Position numbers and translations under genes: made by a program. The notes under the pieces are model-generated. The model did no database searches. It was not told where the DNA came from and was given only the letters and a program-made list of their open reading frames with translations. A stretch of 64,000 nt of DNA from Brachycybe producta (lineage: Eukaryota; Arthropoda; Diplopoda; Playtdesmida; Andrognathidae). The stretch covers positions 696,001 to 760,000 of the forward strand of contig JAUPFP010000024.1 of assembly GCA_036925085.1 (NCBI GenBank), in the 5' to 3' direction. Positions 1 through 13,000 of the stretch are shown in pieces; the stretch's first letter is position 1; every line of letters starts with the position of its first letter.

Positions 1-1823
1 TTCCTCTTTTAATAGGAGATATTTTTTTTAGCAGAGTTGATCTGTAAAAAAACAAAGGAAAAAAAAATTGCATAAGTTTAATTTAAATTATTTACATATA
101 GGGTCTTATAAACGATATATAAATCGAACCGCAAAATCCCATTAAAAATAAGGTTATTCTGCGGATACCCGCAGATTTTTGAACAGGTTAAAATTATTTC
201 TTCATGAATCATTATTTTAATGAAAAACTCGTTCGGCAAAATTTGCCTTTTTTTTTGCTTCTCTACAATGCCACACTATGCAAATGAAGTTTGATTAGAC
301 ATATATTTTTTTGTCTTTCTTCATATTTTTATGAGGTTTTAAATTATTTTGTTCCAATTTTTTTTTAAAGAGTTCGACTTCAAAAGAACTACGAAATCCT
401 GCATGTAATATAATAATATAATAATTTATCAATTGATTAGATAATAATGGCCGCTTGTGTAACAAGTTAACTTTTTATTATTACTATTTTTTCACTATAT
501 TATTACAGGGTGATTCGTGAAAGAAATTTTCAGTGCTGAATTTCGTGTTAAAATGATTTTTGAATTCTTGATTATTTTGACTTCTCATGAGCAAAATTAA
601 GAGAAACTAGAACGTGTTTTAGTAACTGGAACGGGTAGCCCAATCACTTAACGGTATTTTCGTCTTGATATCTTTAAAAATAAACTTTTTATAGAATGAA
701 AGAATTAAAAAAAATATCGTCCTCTTAAAAGATGGGTTATTTCAAACTGACATAAAGAAGCTTGTTTTGAAAGATAGGAAACATGAAATTAGCCTTAAGT
801 GATTGTAGTAGTACCCTTCTAGTTTCTAAACCATTTCAAGTTTCACATCATTTTACGTTTGAAAGACAGAATAATCAATAGTTTGAGATGGATTAACACT
901 TTAAAAACACCTTAAACAATGTAAAATCCTCTAGAAAATTATACAGTATTTTATTATGTTGTTTTTTTGAATTTTAACTAAAATTATTTCAACTTATTTC
1001 TACTGTAAGTTGCTGCTGTCTTTGTGAATCAGTCCATCGCATGAATGGATAAAGGGGCTATTTACCTCTCTTGTGTCTATATATCTAATGGGGGGAAAGG
1101 GACACAATAAGGTCCTGGTAACCCGCACCGGGGGAGGGAGGGGGACCCTCTTGTCACATTTTTTCGATTTGGCCTTAATTTCGTTTTGAGCTGACTGCGG
1201 AAACTGTTTTGTTGTAGTCAGTCCCTAGTCACACACACACACACACCATATACTATTTTTAGCATTTTCATTGCGATTATATAGGACCTCTTCTTCATGA
1301 CTACTACTACAACTACTCCACCTCCATTATGTACTTTTCAACAAAAAGTAAAGAACCAGAGGAACCCATTTTTGTTTTGCCCCCAATCTGATTTGTCCTA
1401 AAATACATAAGTTTTATTACGAATTTTTTCTCTTATTTTTCTACATGTATTTGTTAAAAAAAAGACAGAAAGAGAGAAATGGAATTCAAAAATTGGTTTT
1501 AGAGATCCATTCGTTGTTATTGCTTTTGTAATATCTACAAACAGAAATTTTTTTAACAAAAAAGCTAAAACTGTCTGCGGTATTTTTTGTTTGACATCTC
1601 TACACAAGCAGACAAGGGAGCTTATAGGTAGATTAAAATGTAGCTCAAAATAGAATGCAAAATGGTATCCATATGGTGAATGTTATGTATGAATGCTTTT
1701 TTTTTTCTTCTATCATCTTCATCTCAATCTTAAGTTCTTTGAGTTCTTCTAATTTTTGTTTTAACTTAACTTTCTTTTTTACCTCGTAGTTGTTGGGACC
1801 TAACAATTATTATTAAAGCCAGA
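1..1823. other. Gene-free AT-rich sequence
   Basis: No coding exon with usable splice sites was seen. The stretch is AT-rich with many T and A runs, a short CA repeat near 1231-1246 and a G-rich patch near 1084-1145. It contains one copy of the foldback MITE (about 540-915), listed separately. Confidence 0.6.
540..915 (+). mobile_element. Foldback MITE, family FB1, copy 1
   Basis: The left arm carries the family words 'gagaaactagaac', 'caatcactta' and 'aaataaactttttatag'. The right arm carries their reverse complements, including 'ccttctagtttctaaacca' and 'ttaagtgatt', and ends in 'cactttaaaaacacctta'. The element is a long imperfect palindrome with no coding capacity. This copy is diverged, especially at its left tip. 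Confidence 0.7.
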
Positions 1824-1877
1824 ATAATTGCGATTTTTGCTACCAACAAAGCTGTTTAGAGGCTAGAGTTCTTCTTC

Positions 1878-2189
1878 AACAATTAACACCTGATAATTTA
1901 AATGTATTTAAATAATAAACATGTTCTACAGAGCCCTCTGTGAAGGGCAAACAAACAATATGGCGTCGAATTCAATTTATTCAGTTAATTAATCTGAAAA
2001 TATTGTGTTAATACTTAAATATAATATAGAAACTATTGACATTAAAATATTGATTTAGTATTTCAATTTAAAATATTAATAATAAAGTCAATTTTTATTT
2101 GGGGTTCATGTCCTTAACTGGATTCCGTATAATTAACCTAAACACGTTTAATTTGAATTCATTTAACTGATGTGTGAGTACAAGGTATA
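1878..2189 (+). repeat. Interspersed repeat family A, copy 1
   Basis: About 300 bp closely matching 9693-10007 in the same orientation and 7852-8112 in reverse. Shared words include 'acagagccct', 'gggcaaacaaacaatatg', 'gtccttaactggattccgta' and the right tip 'gtacaaggtataa'. The left terminal inverted repeat seen in copy 3 is not recognisable here. There is no open reading frame, so it is a non-autonomous element. Confidence 0.8.
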
Positions 2190-2261
2190 AGAAGTTTTGT
2201 GTAAAATTTGATGAGTTTAGTACTAACTTGCTCTTAATTGTTATTAATAATTCGACCCTAA
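2190..2261. mobile_element. MITE family D fragment
   Basis: Contains 'gatgagtttagtactaact' and ends in 'aattcgaccctaa', matching one arm of the hairpin element at 41212-41340. Only one half is present, immediately next to family A copy 1. Confidence 0.5.
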
Positions 2262-2480
2262 AATATTTTAATTGGAAAAATTACTCTGCAAGCAAGAAAA
2301 GGCCTGTAACATGGGGACACAAGTCCAATTGTTCCATATGAAATGCCTGCTCAAAACCAAATAATATTCCCATTAACTACTGTTATATTCTAGTGCAGCT
2401 AGCTGAGTTAGAGTTGCTGGTTAACTCTAGCCTCTATTAACCAACCTCTCTTTGATTAGCAAAAAAAAAAAGCATAATTT

Positions 2481-3560
2481 ATTTTGCCTTAATTATCGTT
2501 ATTATTACAATTAATTTTTCTTCTAATCGAATGCCGTTGGCTATTATCAATCAAATATTGGTTTGAAAATTAAAAGTGAAGGACAAATATTTCTTTATAT
2601 TTTTTTTTGAGAATATTGTGTTGTAGTTTGGATTTACTGGTAGTTTTTTGACTTTTCACTTTCTTAAGATAATTATTGTTCACTTTAATAATTAGCATTT
2701 ACGTCGTAAGTGTATAAAAGAAAGCCACTTTTTCCTTTTATATCTATTTAGCATATATTACAAGTCTTTAACTTTGGAAATTTAGGTCAACTTTTCAAAT
2801 TATTTCCTCTGTTGGAACCCAGGTGTTGTATTTTTTTCTCTGTCTAATTAGACCTATGTGTCTCCATTTTAGGCTTTTTGTAAAACTCGGGTCTAAATAC
2901 AGATAATTTTTACTATCTTTAGCAAATACATTATAATTGTATGTCAGATTTATTGCTTAAATTTCCTTTTTTTTATATCAATTATCTTTTTGAAGTTATA
3001 TTCTAAGAAAAATAGGCGGCGTTGGTTTTTATTTTAAATTCTATAATATAATGGATGAACATGGAGGAATTCCCTATTATTTTTCAACAAAAAGAACAAC
3101 ATTTGGATAATACCAAAATATTAATAAGATTATTATTAATTTCGATATACATTTTGGATAACATTATATTAAAATGAGATTATTAAAGAATTTGTTTTCG
3201 GTTCAAAACAGTTTTTGAATTACGTTTGATATATTTTGGTGAAACATTTTTGTTTCAATAAGTTTCAACCCCACTTATTAAAATTGAAAATTTTGTAGAG
3301 ATTTTAGAAGTTTAGGGTTGACATTTTTTTTTTATTATTTAAAAATAATTAACATCAACTTGAATCCTCTAAACAGGGTTCTAAAATTGAGAGAGAGAAC
3401 CCCGTTTACAAGTGTACTTAATAAAGTATTTTTATTTTGAAAGCCCTGTTCTGTGAGGGCATTGAAGTTTTAAGTTCTTCGTGAATTTGGATATAAAACA
3501 GTTCAAAACTTCACAATATATGTCTTTCAAAGTGCAATATCTAATTTATTAACATAATTA
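2481..3560. other. Gene-free AT-rich sequence
   Basis: No exon, RNA gene or recognised repeat seen; AT-rich with short T runs. Confidence 0.55.
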
Positions 3561-3882
3561 AGATTGTTTTAAAGTGTAAACGCCTTTTTAAACTCTTGAT
3601 TATTGTCTTACACGTGGAATATTATGAGGAACTTTGAAAGTGTTTTAGAAACAGGAAAGGTGGCTCATATTCACTAGGAGATGTTTTCATGTTTCTATCG
3701 TTTAAAATAAGCTTTTTATGACAGTTTGAAAATCACCCAACACCCAAGCAGACAATATTTTTCAACTATATTTTTCATAACACGCTGATTTTAAAACATT
3801 TCTTAGATTCTTTCTAGTGTGAAAGACAGAGAATAATCAAAGAGTTCGAAAATCAGCTGTTTATATAAAACCTTCTTAAATA
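3561..3882 (+). mobile_element. Foldback MITE, family FB1, copy 2
   Basis: Begins 'gttttaaagtgtaaacgcc' and has 'cttgattattgtctt' and 'gttttagaaacagga' in the left arm. It ends with 'gaaaatcagctgtttatat' and 'aaaaccttctta'. The middle is diverged, but both ends and the arm order match the other FB1 copies. Confidence 0.7.
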
Positions 3883-6800
3883 AGATATGAGTTTTGTTTA
3901 TATTCATTTCAAGTTTAAAAATAATCGATATTCAATCGTGATTGCAATCACTTAATCATTTGAAACTCTGTTCGATGTGAGAGAGGGATAAAGTTAAAGA
4001 GGGGTTTTTTTTGGGAAACATTTACTGGTGTTTTAGGCTGAATAATCGGGCCTTGCATCAAGGAACTGGACACCGCCAACCATCAACGAATTGTTTTTTG
4101 TTCTTTTACCCCCTCTTTTTACACTCAACTGATCATCATAATGTCCCGTATGGTGGTCGCTACCGTGGTGGAGAGTGGACAGCTGGCTTTAGTGGCCAAT
4201 ACAACAACTATTATAATAGGGAGATAGATGTCCGGATTGGATGGTTGGTTGGATATTTAAAGGAGGACTAGGACAGAGGTTATTATTAGGGATGTGAAAA
4301 ACAGTTACAGTGTTCAACCTAATGGTAGAGATGGATGAAAAAGTGCTCCTTTTTCTTCCTAGTTTCTAAATTCATTGTGGCATAACTTTTCTCATTCATA
4401 ATGTTGCCCCCATTTTACTTTTTTTTTTTGCTCATCAACTGTATTTTTAGTAACTGCATAAGTTTCTCGTCAAATGCGATTTAGAACAACACATACACTT
4501 AGTTTTTAGTTCTAGAAATATCAAATTGACCGAACTTCCAATTCTCAAAACTCTTGCGTTTTCTTCTTTTTTATTATATTAGAGTTTAAAAGGCTGACAT
4601 TTAGAAAAAAAAAAGTATTTATTCTATTCTATTTTGGTTATGAATTTCTGTTGACAATCATCACTGTCAGGCAGTGTTTCCCTAATTTAATTTGGTCAAG
4701 GAATATAATACTAAGGGATATCGATACTAAGCTGGAAAAATACTAGAAAAAAGTAGTTATGAATAAAAAATAATAGGTAAACATGTAGTGAAATTGATTA
4801 TTTTTTGTTAATTTTCTGATAGAATCCTTACAGAACACTATTTGGGAAACGCTGCTTTATGGGGTTTACCACATTAGCTCTTAGGATGTTTTGTCAGCTT
4901 TTACCTTATTGATGCTGAATTGTAGTTTATATTTTAGTTAGACAGTACACTTTTTATTTTCAGTTTCTAGTGGAAAAGAAGGGGGGGGGGAATGGGTGGG
5001 TGGTGGTGGTTACTATTTATCTTAAAATGGCAGCTGAACCAAACGACCTTGTTGTGTATTTCTATTCAGTTAGTTGCAAACATAGCCACTGCCACCATTG
5101 CAACATCTGCAAACGGGACATCCCGTTGTTGAATCCAATTTTCTCCTTACTATAATAATGTTGCTTACTATATAGACTCCCAATCTTCAGTAGTTAAAAG
5201 TATAAAGTTAGTTATACTATTACTAATAGTTAGGTTGCTATAACAAGGAAGATGCCAAGGGAAAGACACATTTTTGATCACTGTACCAAAATAGCAGCAA
5301 TATAACGACGAATCATGGATGATCAAAATGGTTATTTTTTTTTCTTCTTCTAAGATTCTTGGCAAAGGTTATACTCTTGATGAGTTTTTCTATATTTCTA
5401 GTGTGTAAGTTTCATTGGAAATGTTTTTCTTCTTCTTCTACTGTTGTCATATCCTGCATTTAGTTTTAAACAGAATTTCCGGACTTTTTTTTGTTGGTAG
5501 TTCTCTATTAAGAAATTGATTAATTTCTTGGAAGAAGCTGATGGTTTGCTTTCTGAATGACTTTTTTTTCTCAGCCAAAATAAACAGTGTCGTTGTCATG
5601 ATTAACTTCGATACTATCACTAAAATTTATATATTGGATAGGTCACTGGTTCTCAAACGTATTTTTGTTCATGGCACATTTGCCTGAAGAAATTGCGGCA
5701 CACCTAACAAACATCAGTTACCTCACGGCACCCGCTTTTTATAAACCATTAGTTTAGCGCATAGCCCTACGTTTACTAGTAACCTTTTACTTTTTGCAAT
5801 AAAGTTAAAATTTATTTGAAAAAATTAAATTATATTAACATAATATAAGATTCCCAAAAATTGTGCGGCACACTTTGCAAAACTCACGGCACACCGTTTG
5901 GAAATCACTGGGAGAGAGATGTCTTTTTTTCTCTCTCTACCTTTACAAACTTATATTGCAATCTGTTTATAGCTAGTCTCACTCAGTAAGTTATTATTTT
6001 GTCTTATTATACACCATGTATCTCAAGATTATTCAATTAATAAGTTGTCTCTTATAACCACAATAAAATGTAAGCTGTAGACGTTTTAGATTTCCATATA
6101 CATTATTATATACAGTATAGTGTGGTCCTCTTGTCCAGACGATTTTATTGATATCATTTTTATTAAAAACTATATTAAACTCACGCGTCTTATATAAAGA
6201 CACATGCCGTGGATATTAATACGAGAAATGATCAATTTTTTTAAAACAATTGATGACTGTTTTTTTTTGGTTATTGAACGAGGTGTAATTTTGAAGGACA
6301 GCAACTTTTTTTTTTGTATTTGTGATGATGATGATGATGTATTATTTTAATATATGGAAGGTGACACAAGGTATGTTATTATGAAAACTGAAAACAATAA
6401 ATAGGCCCTGTTATACTTAACTACAGGTTTTATTTTAAGAGTGAAAGGGAACATTTTAAATTATAGTTGTTATTTAATTATTAATTAAAGTCAAGGCAAA
6501 ATTTTGCAAAAGAAAAGAAAAATTGTAAAACAATGATCTATTTTGTATTATACACAGAAATTGTTGTGACTTAGGTTAGAAATAAGAAATTTAGAAATTG
6601 TTTAACAATTTACAAAGCCATTCATTCTTTGATGAATTATTTAAAATTTAAAAAGCAGTTTTTTTTAAATAGCTTTTTGACCATTAAAGTTGCAACAAGA
6701 AATACTAATAAATATTCAAGTTTGAAATTACAGACAGTTAGCCTAATTTTGCGATTGGCCCCCATTGAATGGAGGTTTTTTTTTTGGTATTGAAACATAT

Positions 6801-7577
6801 TTGGTCTACCCACCCAATTCTAAGGGATAGGGGAGGGTGAATGATTTCATTTGGCCCAAATGATCTTCATGACTTTTCTTCTCTCCCCCCCCCCCCCCCC
6901 CCCCCCATCTAGGCTCCAGAATATGTTTCTAAATTTAGGACCTACCTGGTTGACAACTGTTAAAAACCAGAAACTTGCTGATAGATTGGCAATTAAGTGC
7001 TTTATTTATTTAGATACCATTTACTTAATTGGAAAAGAGAAGACATTAAGGAAATGATATTAACTGTCATTAGTATTAGTGAATGCAATTAGTAATTTAG
7101 TTGATTGCCCTTAAGCCACAAACAAAAAAAACTTCCATTTATTTTGTAGAAGAAAAAAAAAGGTTAAATATTCGAATTATTCATTGATGTCATTTCATGT
7201 TTCAAAATTTGCTACTACCCATATTTTGTCGTCAGAAATGTTGATTAATTGCTTTTTACAATAAGATACTTGCTCTTAATTAAAATGTCATTGACCGTCA
7301 ACTATGATAGGTTTTCTTCTTCTACGAAGAAGGAACAAAAAAAATATAAGACATTCAATATCTTCTTAACATGGCCTTTTACAAATTGCAATATATATAG
7401 AACTAATTTTACCCTCAAGTACATTTATTTTATTTTCTACTTACATTCACCATTCATCAAACCGCTTCCGCAGTCAAGACTTAAAAAAAAAAGTACAAAG
7501 TATTCTGGGAATTTTATTTATCTGATTTTAATATTCGACACGAGTTGCTCTTTAAACGGAATCAGGGACATTTTTGC

Positions 7578-7582
<5 letters not shown>
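3883..7582. other. Gene-free sequence with simple repeats
   Basis: No supported exon. A comparatively GC-rich patch at about 4130-4262 reads as a Gly/Tyr/Asn/Arg-rich peptide in one frame but has no convincing splice acceptor (see rejected items). The words 'gcggcacac' and 'tcacggcac' recur at 5694-5730 and 5865-5895 in opposite halves and may be the ends of a small degenerate element. Otherwise AT-rich. Confidence 0.5.
6885..6906. repeat. Poly-C tract (22 C)
   Basis: Uninterrupted run of 22 cytosines following 'ttcttctct'. Its exact length is likely to be unreliable in any assembly. Confidence 0.9.

Positions 7583-7623
<41 letters not shown>
7583..7623. repeat. (CT)n microsatellite
   Basis: About 20 tandem CT dinucleotides without interruption. 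The Ser/Leu-rich reading frame across it is a by-product of the repeat. Confidence 0.95.
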
Positions 7624-7624
<1 letters not shown>

Positions 7625-7851
7625 AACTTTGTATATATACATACATGCAATGCATATGCAATTTGTTAAAAATGAGATAAACTCAATTATCACTAGAGTG
7701 TGTGTATTTGAAAATACAGAATTCATCTCCTTAAAATGTAGTTACTTCAGTACAATTTGTACACTGAATACACTAAATAGTTCCTCTGCCGCAGGCCTTT
7801 TGTTCTGCTTGCAGAGAGTAATTATTCAAATTCAAAATACAATGAATAGAG

Positions 7852-8112
7852 TTATACCTTGTACACATACGAGTTAAATGAATTCAAATTAAATGTGTTT
7901 ATAGGTGAATTATACGGAATCCAGTTAAGGACATGAACACCAACTAAAAATTGACTTTTATTATTAATATTTTAAATTGAAATACTAAATCAATATTTTG
8001 TCAATAGTTTCTATATTATATTTAAGTATTAACTCGATATTTTCAGATTATTAACTGAATAAATTGAATTCGACATGTATTGTTTGTTTGCCCTTCACAG
8101 GGCTCTGTAGAA
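7852..8112 (-). repeat. Interspersed repeat family A, copy 2 (reverse, truncated)
   Basis: Reverse-complement match to copies 1 and 3. It starts at the tip 'ttataccttgtacacat' and runs through 'ggaatccagttaaggac' to 'cttcacagggctctgtagaa', where similarity stops. About 40 bp of the far end are missing, so this copy is truncated. Confidence 0.8.
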
Positions 8113-9451
8113 TTTTCTCTTGACACCGATTCGATTTCACGTTTAAAACCGATGTCAGTCGATTAATTGGTAAAATCGAAGAAACTGAAAAAATAACGAA
8201 ATTTGAAAATTTGTAAAACAATATGTAAAAAACAAAATCGAGAAAATAAAAATAAAAATTGAAGAAAGAAAAAAATAAACTTTACTGTAAATTTCTTAAT
8301 TTTGTTGCTGGTTTTACCCAAAAAAGGTTCCACACAATAAAAAACTAGAAAGTAAAATTATTTACGATTTTTGGTTGTTCCGATTAATCGCATACAACAA
8401 ATAATCGATATTTTGCTTCAGTGAAAACGATTTTTTTTTTTCGATTAATCGTAACGTCGCCAGTCTTAGTTCTGAGTCGTTTCCTGAGGCTTTATTTACT
8501 ACTAAAATTTAGAATATACTGTGGAATTCGTTTTTTTTTTCCCTTTCTGACTATGTTGTGTAAAAAACCGTTATGTTGAGTAGGTGGACGGATTTTTTTG
8601 GTCATGTCTGAATTTTTTTGTGCGTGTGTGCAAATGTAGTCACCACTTACGGTATTTTTATACATATAGTGGAAACCCCTGTCTACATTTTGGTTGTCCT
8701 CTTCTTGCAAGCATATAGGTCTTATTTTATATTTGGCACGGTGCCTTTTGTCCTATTGCCAGAATTACAGTCTGCCTGACTGCCTTCCTCAGTCATTCTG
8801 ACCAAATTTGTGTTTTTTTTTCTTCTGCCTGGCTCCACTTACTCACTCACTGATTGAACCAAAAATGAATCTCTTTTAGATAATGAACTCATCGTTAAAA
8901 TACTATAGGCCTCGTGTTTATCACTTGGAAACATTTGCTTAGAAAACTTGTACTTAATCTTTTTTTTTTTTTTTAAACTATAACAAGTATTTATAAATCA
9001 TCATTTTTATAATCAGTTTAGCTTTTCTCTCCAATGTTAAAACACAAATTTCATTCTGATAACCAATAAGTATTAATTAATAAATTATCATGTAAAAAAA
9101 TAAAATGATCCAAGTACAAGTTTTACTTGTAAGTCTGCAAAGTAATATACAACTGAAGATATATACAAAAAATAGTGTTGAAACACAGTGAAAAATTAAT
9201 TACAATTAGAATTAATTTTTTTTAAAGAAATTAATTAAAATTACTCATTTTCTCCAAAGATTTCCCATTTACAAATAAAATGATAAGAGAAAAAGTGTGA
9301 CATCATCAAAAAACGACAATTACAAAAATGAATATAATTGAAAGTGACACCAAAATGCATATCAGTCATGTCTGTTTGACATTAATCACTAATAGTTAAC
9401 GTGACTTCCGAATAGTTTTGAGAACAAAAAATAGTTTGCAAAACCAGAACC
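8113..9451. other. Gene-free AT-rich sequence
   Basis: No exon seen. The 8110-8460 part contains repeated 'cgattaatcg'-like words ('tcgattaattgg', 'ccgattaatcgc', 'tcgattaatcgt'), which suggests a degenerate short element, but I could not define its ends. Confidence 0.45.
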
Positions 9452-9454
9452 TTA

Positions 9455-9692
9455 GACCATTACTCTCCGGGACTGGCAACTGTGAAAATCTAGTGTTACG
9501 ATAGAGTGGTGACCATAGACTTAATATGGTAGTGACAGCAGCGCCACTTTAGTGGGGAAAAGGTTTTACTATAGGTGTCCATAAGGTTGTACAATAGCCA
9601 CCAGAAGACACTGTTGAAGTTTCACCAGGTTATACGAGAAATCCATCGCCATTGAACACATTACGAGTTGCCAGTCCGGGAGAGTAATGGTC
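9455..9692. mobile_element. Intact MITE with TTA target duplication (PIF/Harbinger-like)
   Basis: About 238 bp bounded by near-perfect 27-bp terminal inverted repeats, starting 'gaccattactctccgggac' on the left and ending 'gtccgggagagtaatggtc' on the right. The element is flanked by TTA on both sides (9452-9454 and 9693-9695). A 3-bp TTA/TAA target duplication is the signature of PIF/Harbinger transposition, so the superfamily call rests on that alone. There is no coding capacity. Confidence 0.75.
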
Positions 9693-10007
9693 TTATACCT
9701 AGTACACACACCTGATAATTTAAATGCATTTCAATAATAAACGTGTTCTACAGAGCCCAGTGAAGGGCAAACAAACAATATGTCGAATTCAATTTATTCA
9801 GTTAGTAATTCCAAAATATTGAGTTAATACTTAAATATAAAATTTATAAACTATTGACAAAATATTGATTTTAAGTATTTCAATTTAAAATATTAATAAT
9901 AAAGTCAATTTTTATTTGGTGTTCATGTCCTTAACTGGATTCCGTATAATTCACCTAAACACATTTAATTTGAATTCATTTAACTCATGCGTGTGTACAA
10001 GGTATAA
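9693..10007 (+). repeat. Interspersed repeat family A, copy 3 (most complete)
   Basis: Most complete copy, about 315 bp. It has short terminal inverted repeats 'ttatacctagtacacac' on the left and 'gtgtgtacaaggtataa' on the right, so the family is a MITE-like DNA element. It directly abuts the preceding MITE: the TTA that serves as that element's right target duplication is also the first three bases of this element. Confidence 0.8.
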
Positions 10008-13000
10008 GCCAGAACTAGTTTGAAAAAGTGATTCTAAAATAATTTACATTAGAAAAGGTACTTAATTAATTATAATTACAAATTACAAAGTTTCTGAAGT
10101 AATGTTGCGAATTACTAATTACTTGAAAGAGTAATTTAATTATAGTAATTCAATACATTTTGACGTATTACTTGCTTTACTCATTGAATATAATAAATCC
10201 AAAGTTTTAATTTTTTATTGTCAATTTATGTTTCTTGAGTTTTGTTTTCTTGAATTGAGTGATGACGGGAGGGGGGAAGGGCACACAACAACCAAAAGGG
10301 AGAAAGAGAAGGTCAAGGAGTGAATCAAATTGTGATGAAATTGGCTTGATAGAAATATAAGTGACGTCACTGGTCGAAATGTCAGCCTTTTCTCATGCTG
10401 TGTATTATATTATCTTGATGATAATGATTTTTTTCTTCTTCATCATGTCTTCTTTAACCTTTGAATTGAATTGGTGTATTTAACAGCAGGTTAACGACTT
10501 GTGGGTTTTGTATTTGTACTTTCTCACGCAAGTTAATTTTTTTTTTAAAAAAATGTGGATCAATCCTATTTGAAATTGGGCTATGATGACTTAACTTAGT
10601 GTCTCCCCCTCCCTTCATCACACCCAATTTCTAAATTCACATCACTTTTTTTTTCTACTCAAAGTCGATCACATAAATTGTATAATTAACATCTTTAGTT
10701 TGTAAAGATACGTTAATTGGACAAGTTTTAACTTCAGTTTGTCATTTGGAATCTGGTTGTAATTTTTTTTTCTCTTCTTAAAGTATATAGTAAATAATGT
10801 AATTACATATCAGTCTGTGTGGTATAGATAACATTTTAAGTACATTTTTATGCACTTACATAAAAATTTATGAAGTTTTTTTTATGTAAATTGTCTAAGT
10901 GAATGACGATTTCTTAACTTTTTGTTGGATGATTTTATTTTTATATTGTAATAACTGTATGATGGCAATTTTAGGAGAGAGAGATGGGAGAGAGAGAGAG
11001 AGAGAGATAGGAGAGAGAGATGAGAGAGAGAGAAAGAAAGAAAGAAAGACAGGCACAATGAACTATCTGAATGGATTTTTCATATTGTCATTTTACGAAA
11101 CATATAATATGAGAGAGTGATACTATTATTCTAAATTTTCTAAATGCATTTTCTTTTGAAATTGACTGTTAAAAAATGAAATTGAACGGGGATTGCAAAT
11201 GCATGTAAGTTATTTTTTATGATAGTTTTGTTAACCCTTGCCTTATAAACAAGATCTGCTACAAAAATTAAGTGCATTTCATATAGAGCCACAATGTCTG
11301 TAGAGTTTTTTCTTCTTTTAACCCTTTCTTTTTTTGAAAAAAAAAGATTTATCTGGTGGTTTTTTTTTTTGGAAAGAAGGGGGGGGGGCTATACGAAGAA
11401 TAATGGATTTTTATATAAAGTTTTGACTTATACGAAAATGTAATTGCGAACTTTGAAGTGTTTTGTAGTGTTGCTAATGATAAGGGATGTTCTTTCTAAC
11501 TGGACTATTACTATTATTATTATGTTCTATTTTGAATGTCTTTTTCTTCTGTTTTCTCTTTCTCTCTGAATCCATCGTTCTGGCTGGCGTCTCATAGGTT
11601 GTTGTTTGAATAAAAGATGTTCTTTTTCAAACACTTTTGTTGTTGTTGGTGCCACAACTTTGGTGTGTGTCAAGAGTCATGACATTGGAGAGTTACAGTC
11701 CATCATGTTCACTTTTCTGTTTATTTGTTCTGTTGAGAAGTTGACTTTTAAAGAAAGTTTCTTTTATGCATTTTTGCCTGAGTTTTTCAATGAAGTGTTT
11801 TTTTCTTTTCTGTTGCTTGTTATTTATATACATTGATACTCTGGATTGAATATGGATTTAAAAAAAAAAAAAAAAATTTGACGTCATTCAATTATTATTT
11901 TAGGACTTAAAAAGTTGATACTCGATCTTTTTAAAGTGAGATTTGAATGTCAACGTGAAGTTTATTAGTGAGAAAATTCACATTTTTGGGTTTTGTAATT
12001 ATTAAAAGCCAAACTCTTTTATGTAAATTAAAATTCAACATTTGTGCAATTTATTTTTAGAAATTATGCATTTTTATACAAATAACAATGTATATTATAT
12101 AGCAAAACCACGATTAATTGCGTGAAGCAATTAAATAACTACAATTATCAGAAGTAATAACAGAATAGTTATGCAAAATCAAAACGATTTGGTTTAAAAT
12201 AACCCTTTATAGTATAAGTGAAATGATGCAAATTTCCAACAATTGTGCAATTTGTGCATTTTAACTTTTGGTTAAACTGATTGTTAATTTATTATTGTAT
12301 ATATCTCACATCTCTAGTGTACCCAAAATACTAAAATAGTTGGAACCGTGATTATAATTTGAGCAATATACAAAGGCACGGTAGAATACTTGAAAGTTTA
12401 TGAGGAATTTGTCGTTTTTTTTTTGTTGCTTAGCTGACACAGATGGAAGCAGCTTCAACTTTTGTTACAATTCGATTTAAAAATAATTGAGTAATTAGAT
12501 TTTTTTAAAGGAAAAAGCCAAATAAATTTTGTTGAATGGTGAGCAAATGTTTTTGTGGTATTTTTTAATTTGGTACATCTTCAAGTTCTAAAAATACCAA
12601 GTGTTTCCAATGGCGCGTGTCTCTTTTCTTGTAAAAAAATGCATTTGTAGTGAGTGTGTATAGTAGCATTCATGAGAAAATGATGAAATGGAATGGTATT
12701 TGTGTGTTTTAGAGCAGGTGCTAACAGTTTATTAACAGAATAATGTGTGTATGTGTAAGTGCGGGGGGGGGGGGGGGTGGTTTAAGTTAAGTTAGGTTGG
12801 GGAGATCTATGCTGAACTTCTCTTTTAACTATTTTGCTTATATTTTCTATTACCATTCATGGCATTTGTGTGTGTTTGTATGTTTGTAGATTTGAAACGA
12901 ATAGGCTATTTGTTCTTCTTCAGTGTGTGTTTTTGTTTTAAAAGTCAACAAACCTTTCAATAATTTTTAACTCCTAATAAATTAGTTTACTGTTCAATGC

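Larger units (their letters stand above)
1824..2480. mobile_element. MITE family B, split by nested elements
   Basis: The left end (about 1824-1877, including 'gtttagaggctagagtt') and the right end (about 2400-2480, including 'aactctagcctc' and 'gcataatt') match the two inverted ends of the uninterrupted copy at 44418-44537. Between them lie a family A element (about 1878-2189) and a partial family D element (2190-2261), so this looks like an older B element with younger insertions. The 2262-2400 stretch is unexplained. Confidence 0.6.

Noticed and set aside
4130-4262. Gly/Tyr/Asn/Arg-rich open stretch ('VPYGGRYRGGEWTAGFSGQY')
   Set aside because: Looks like low-complexity RNA-binding or cuticle protein sequence, but there is no clear splice acceptor or partner exon and no conserved motif; could be a pseudogene fragment or chance.
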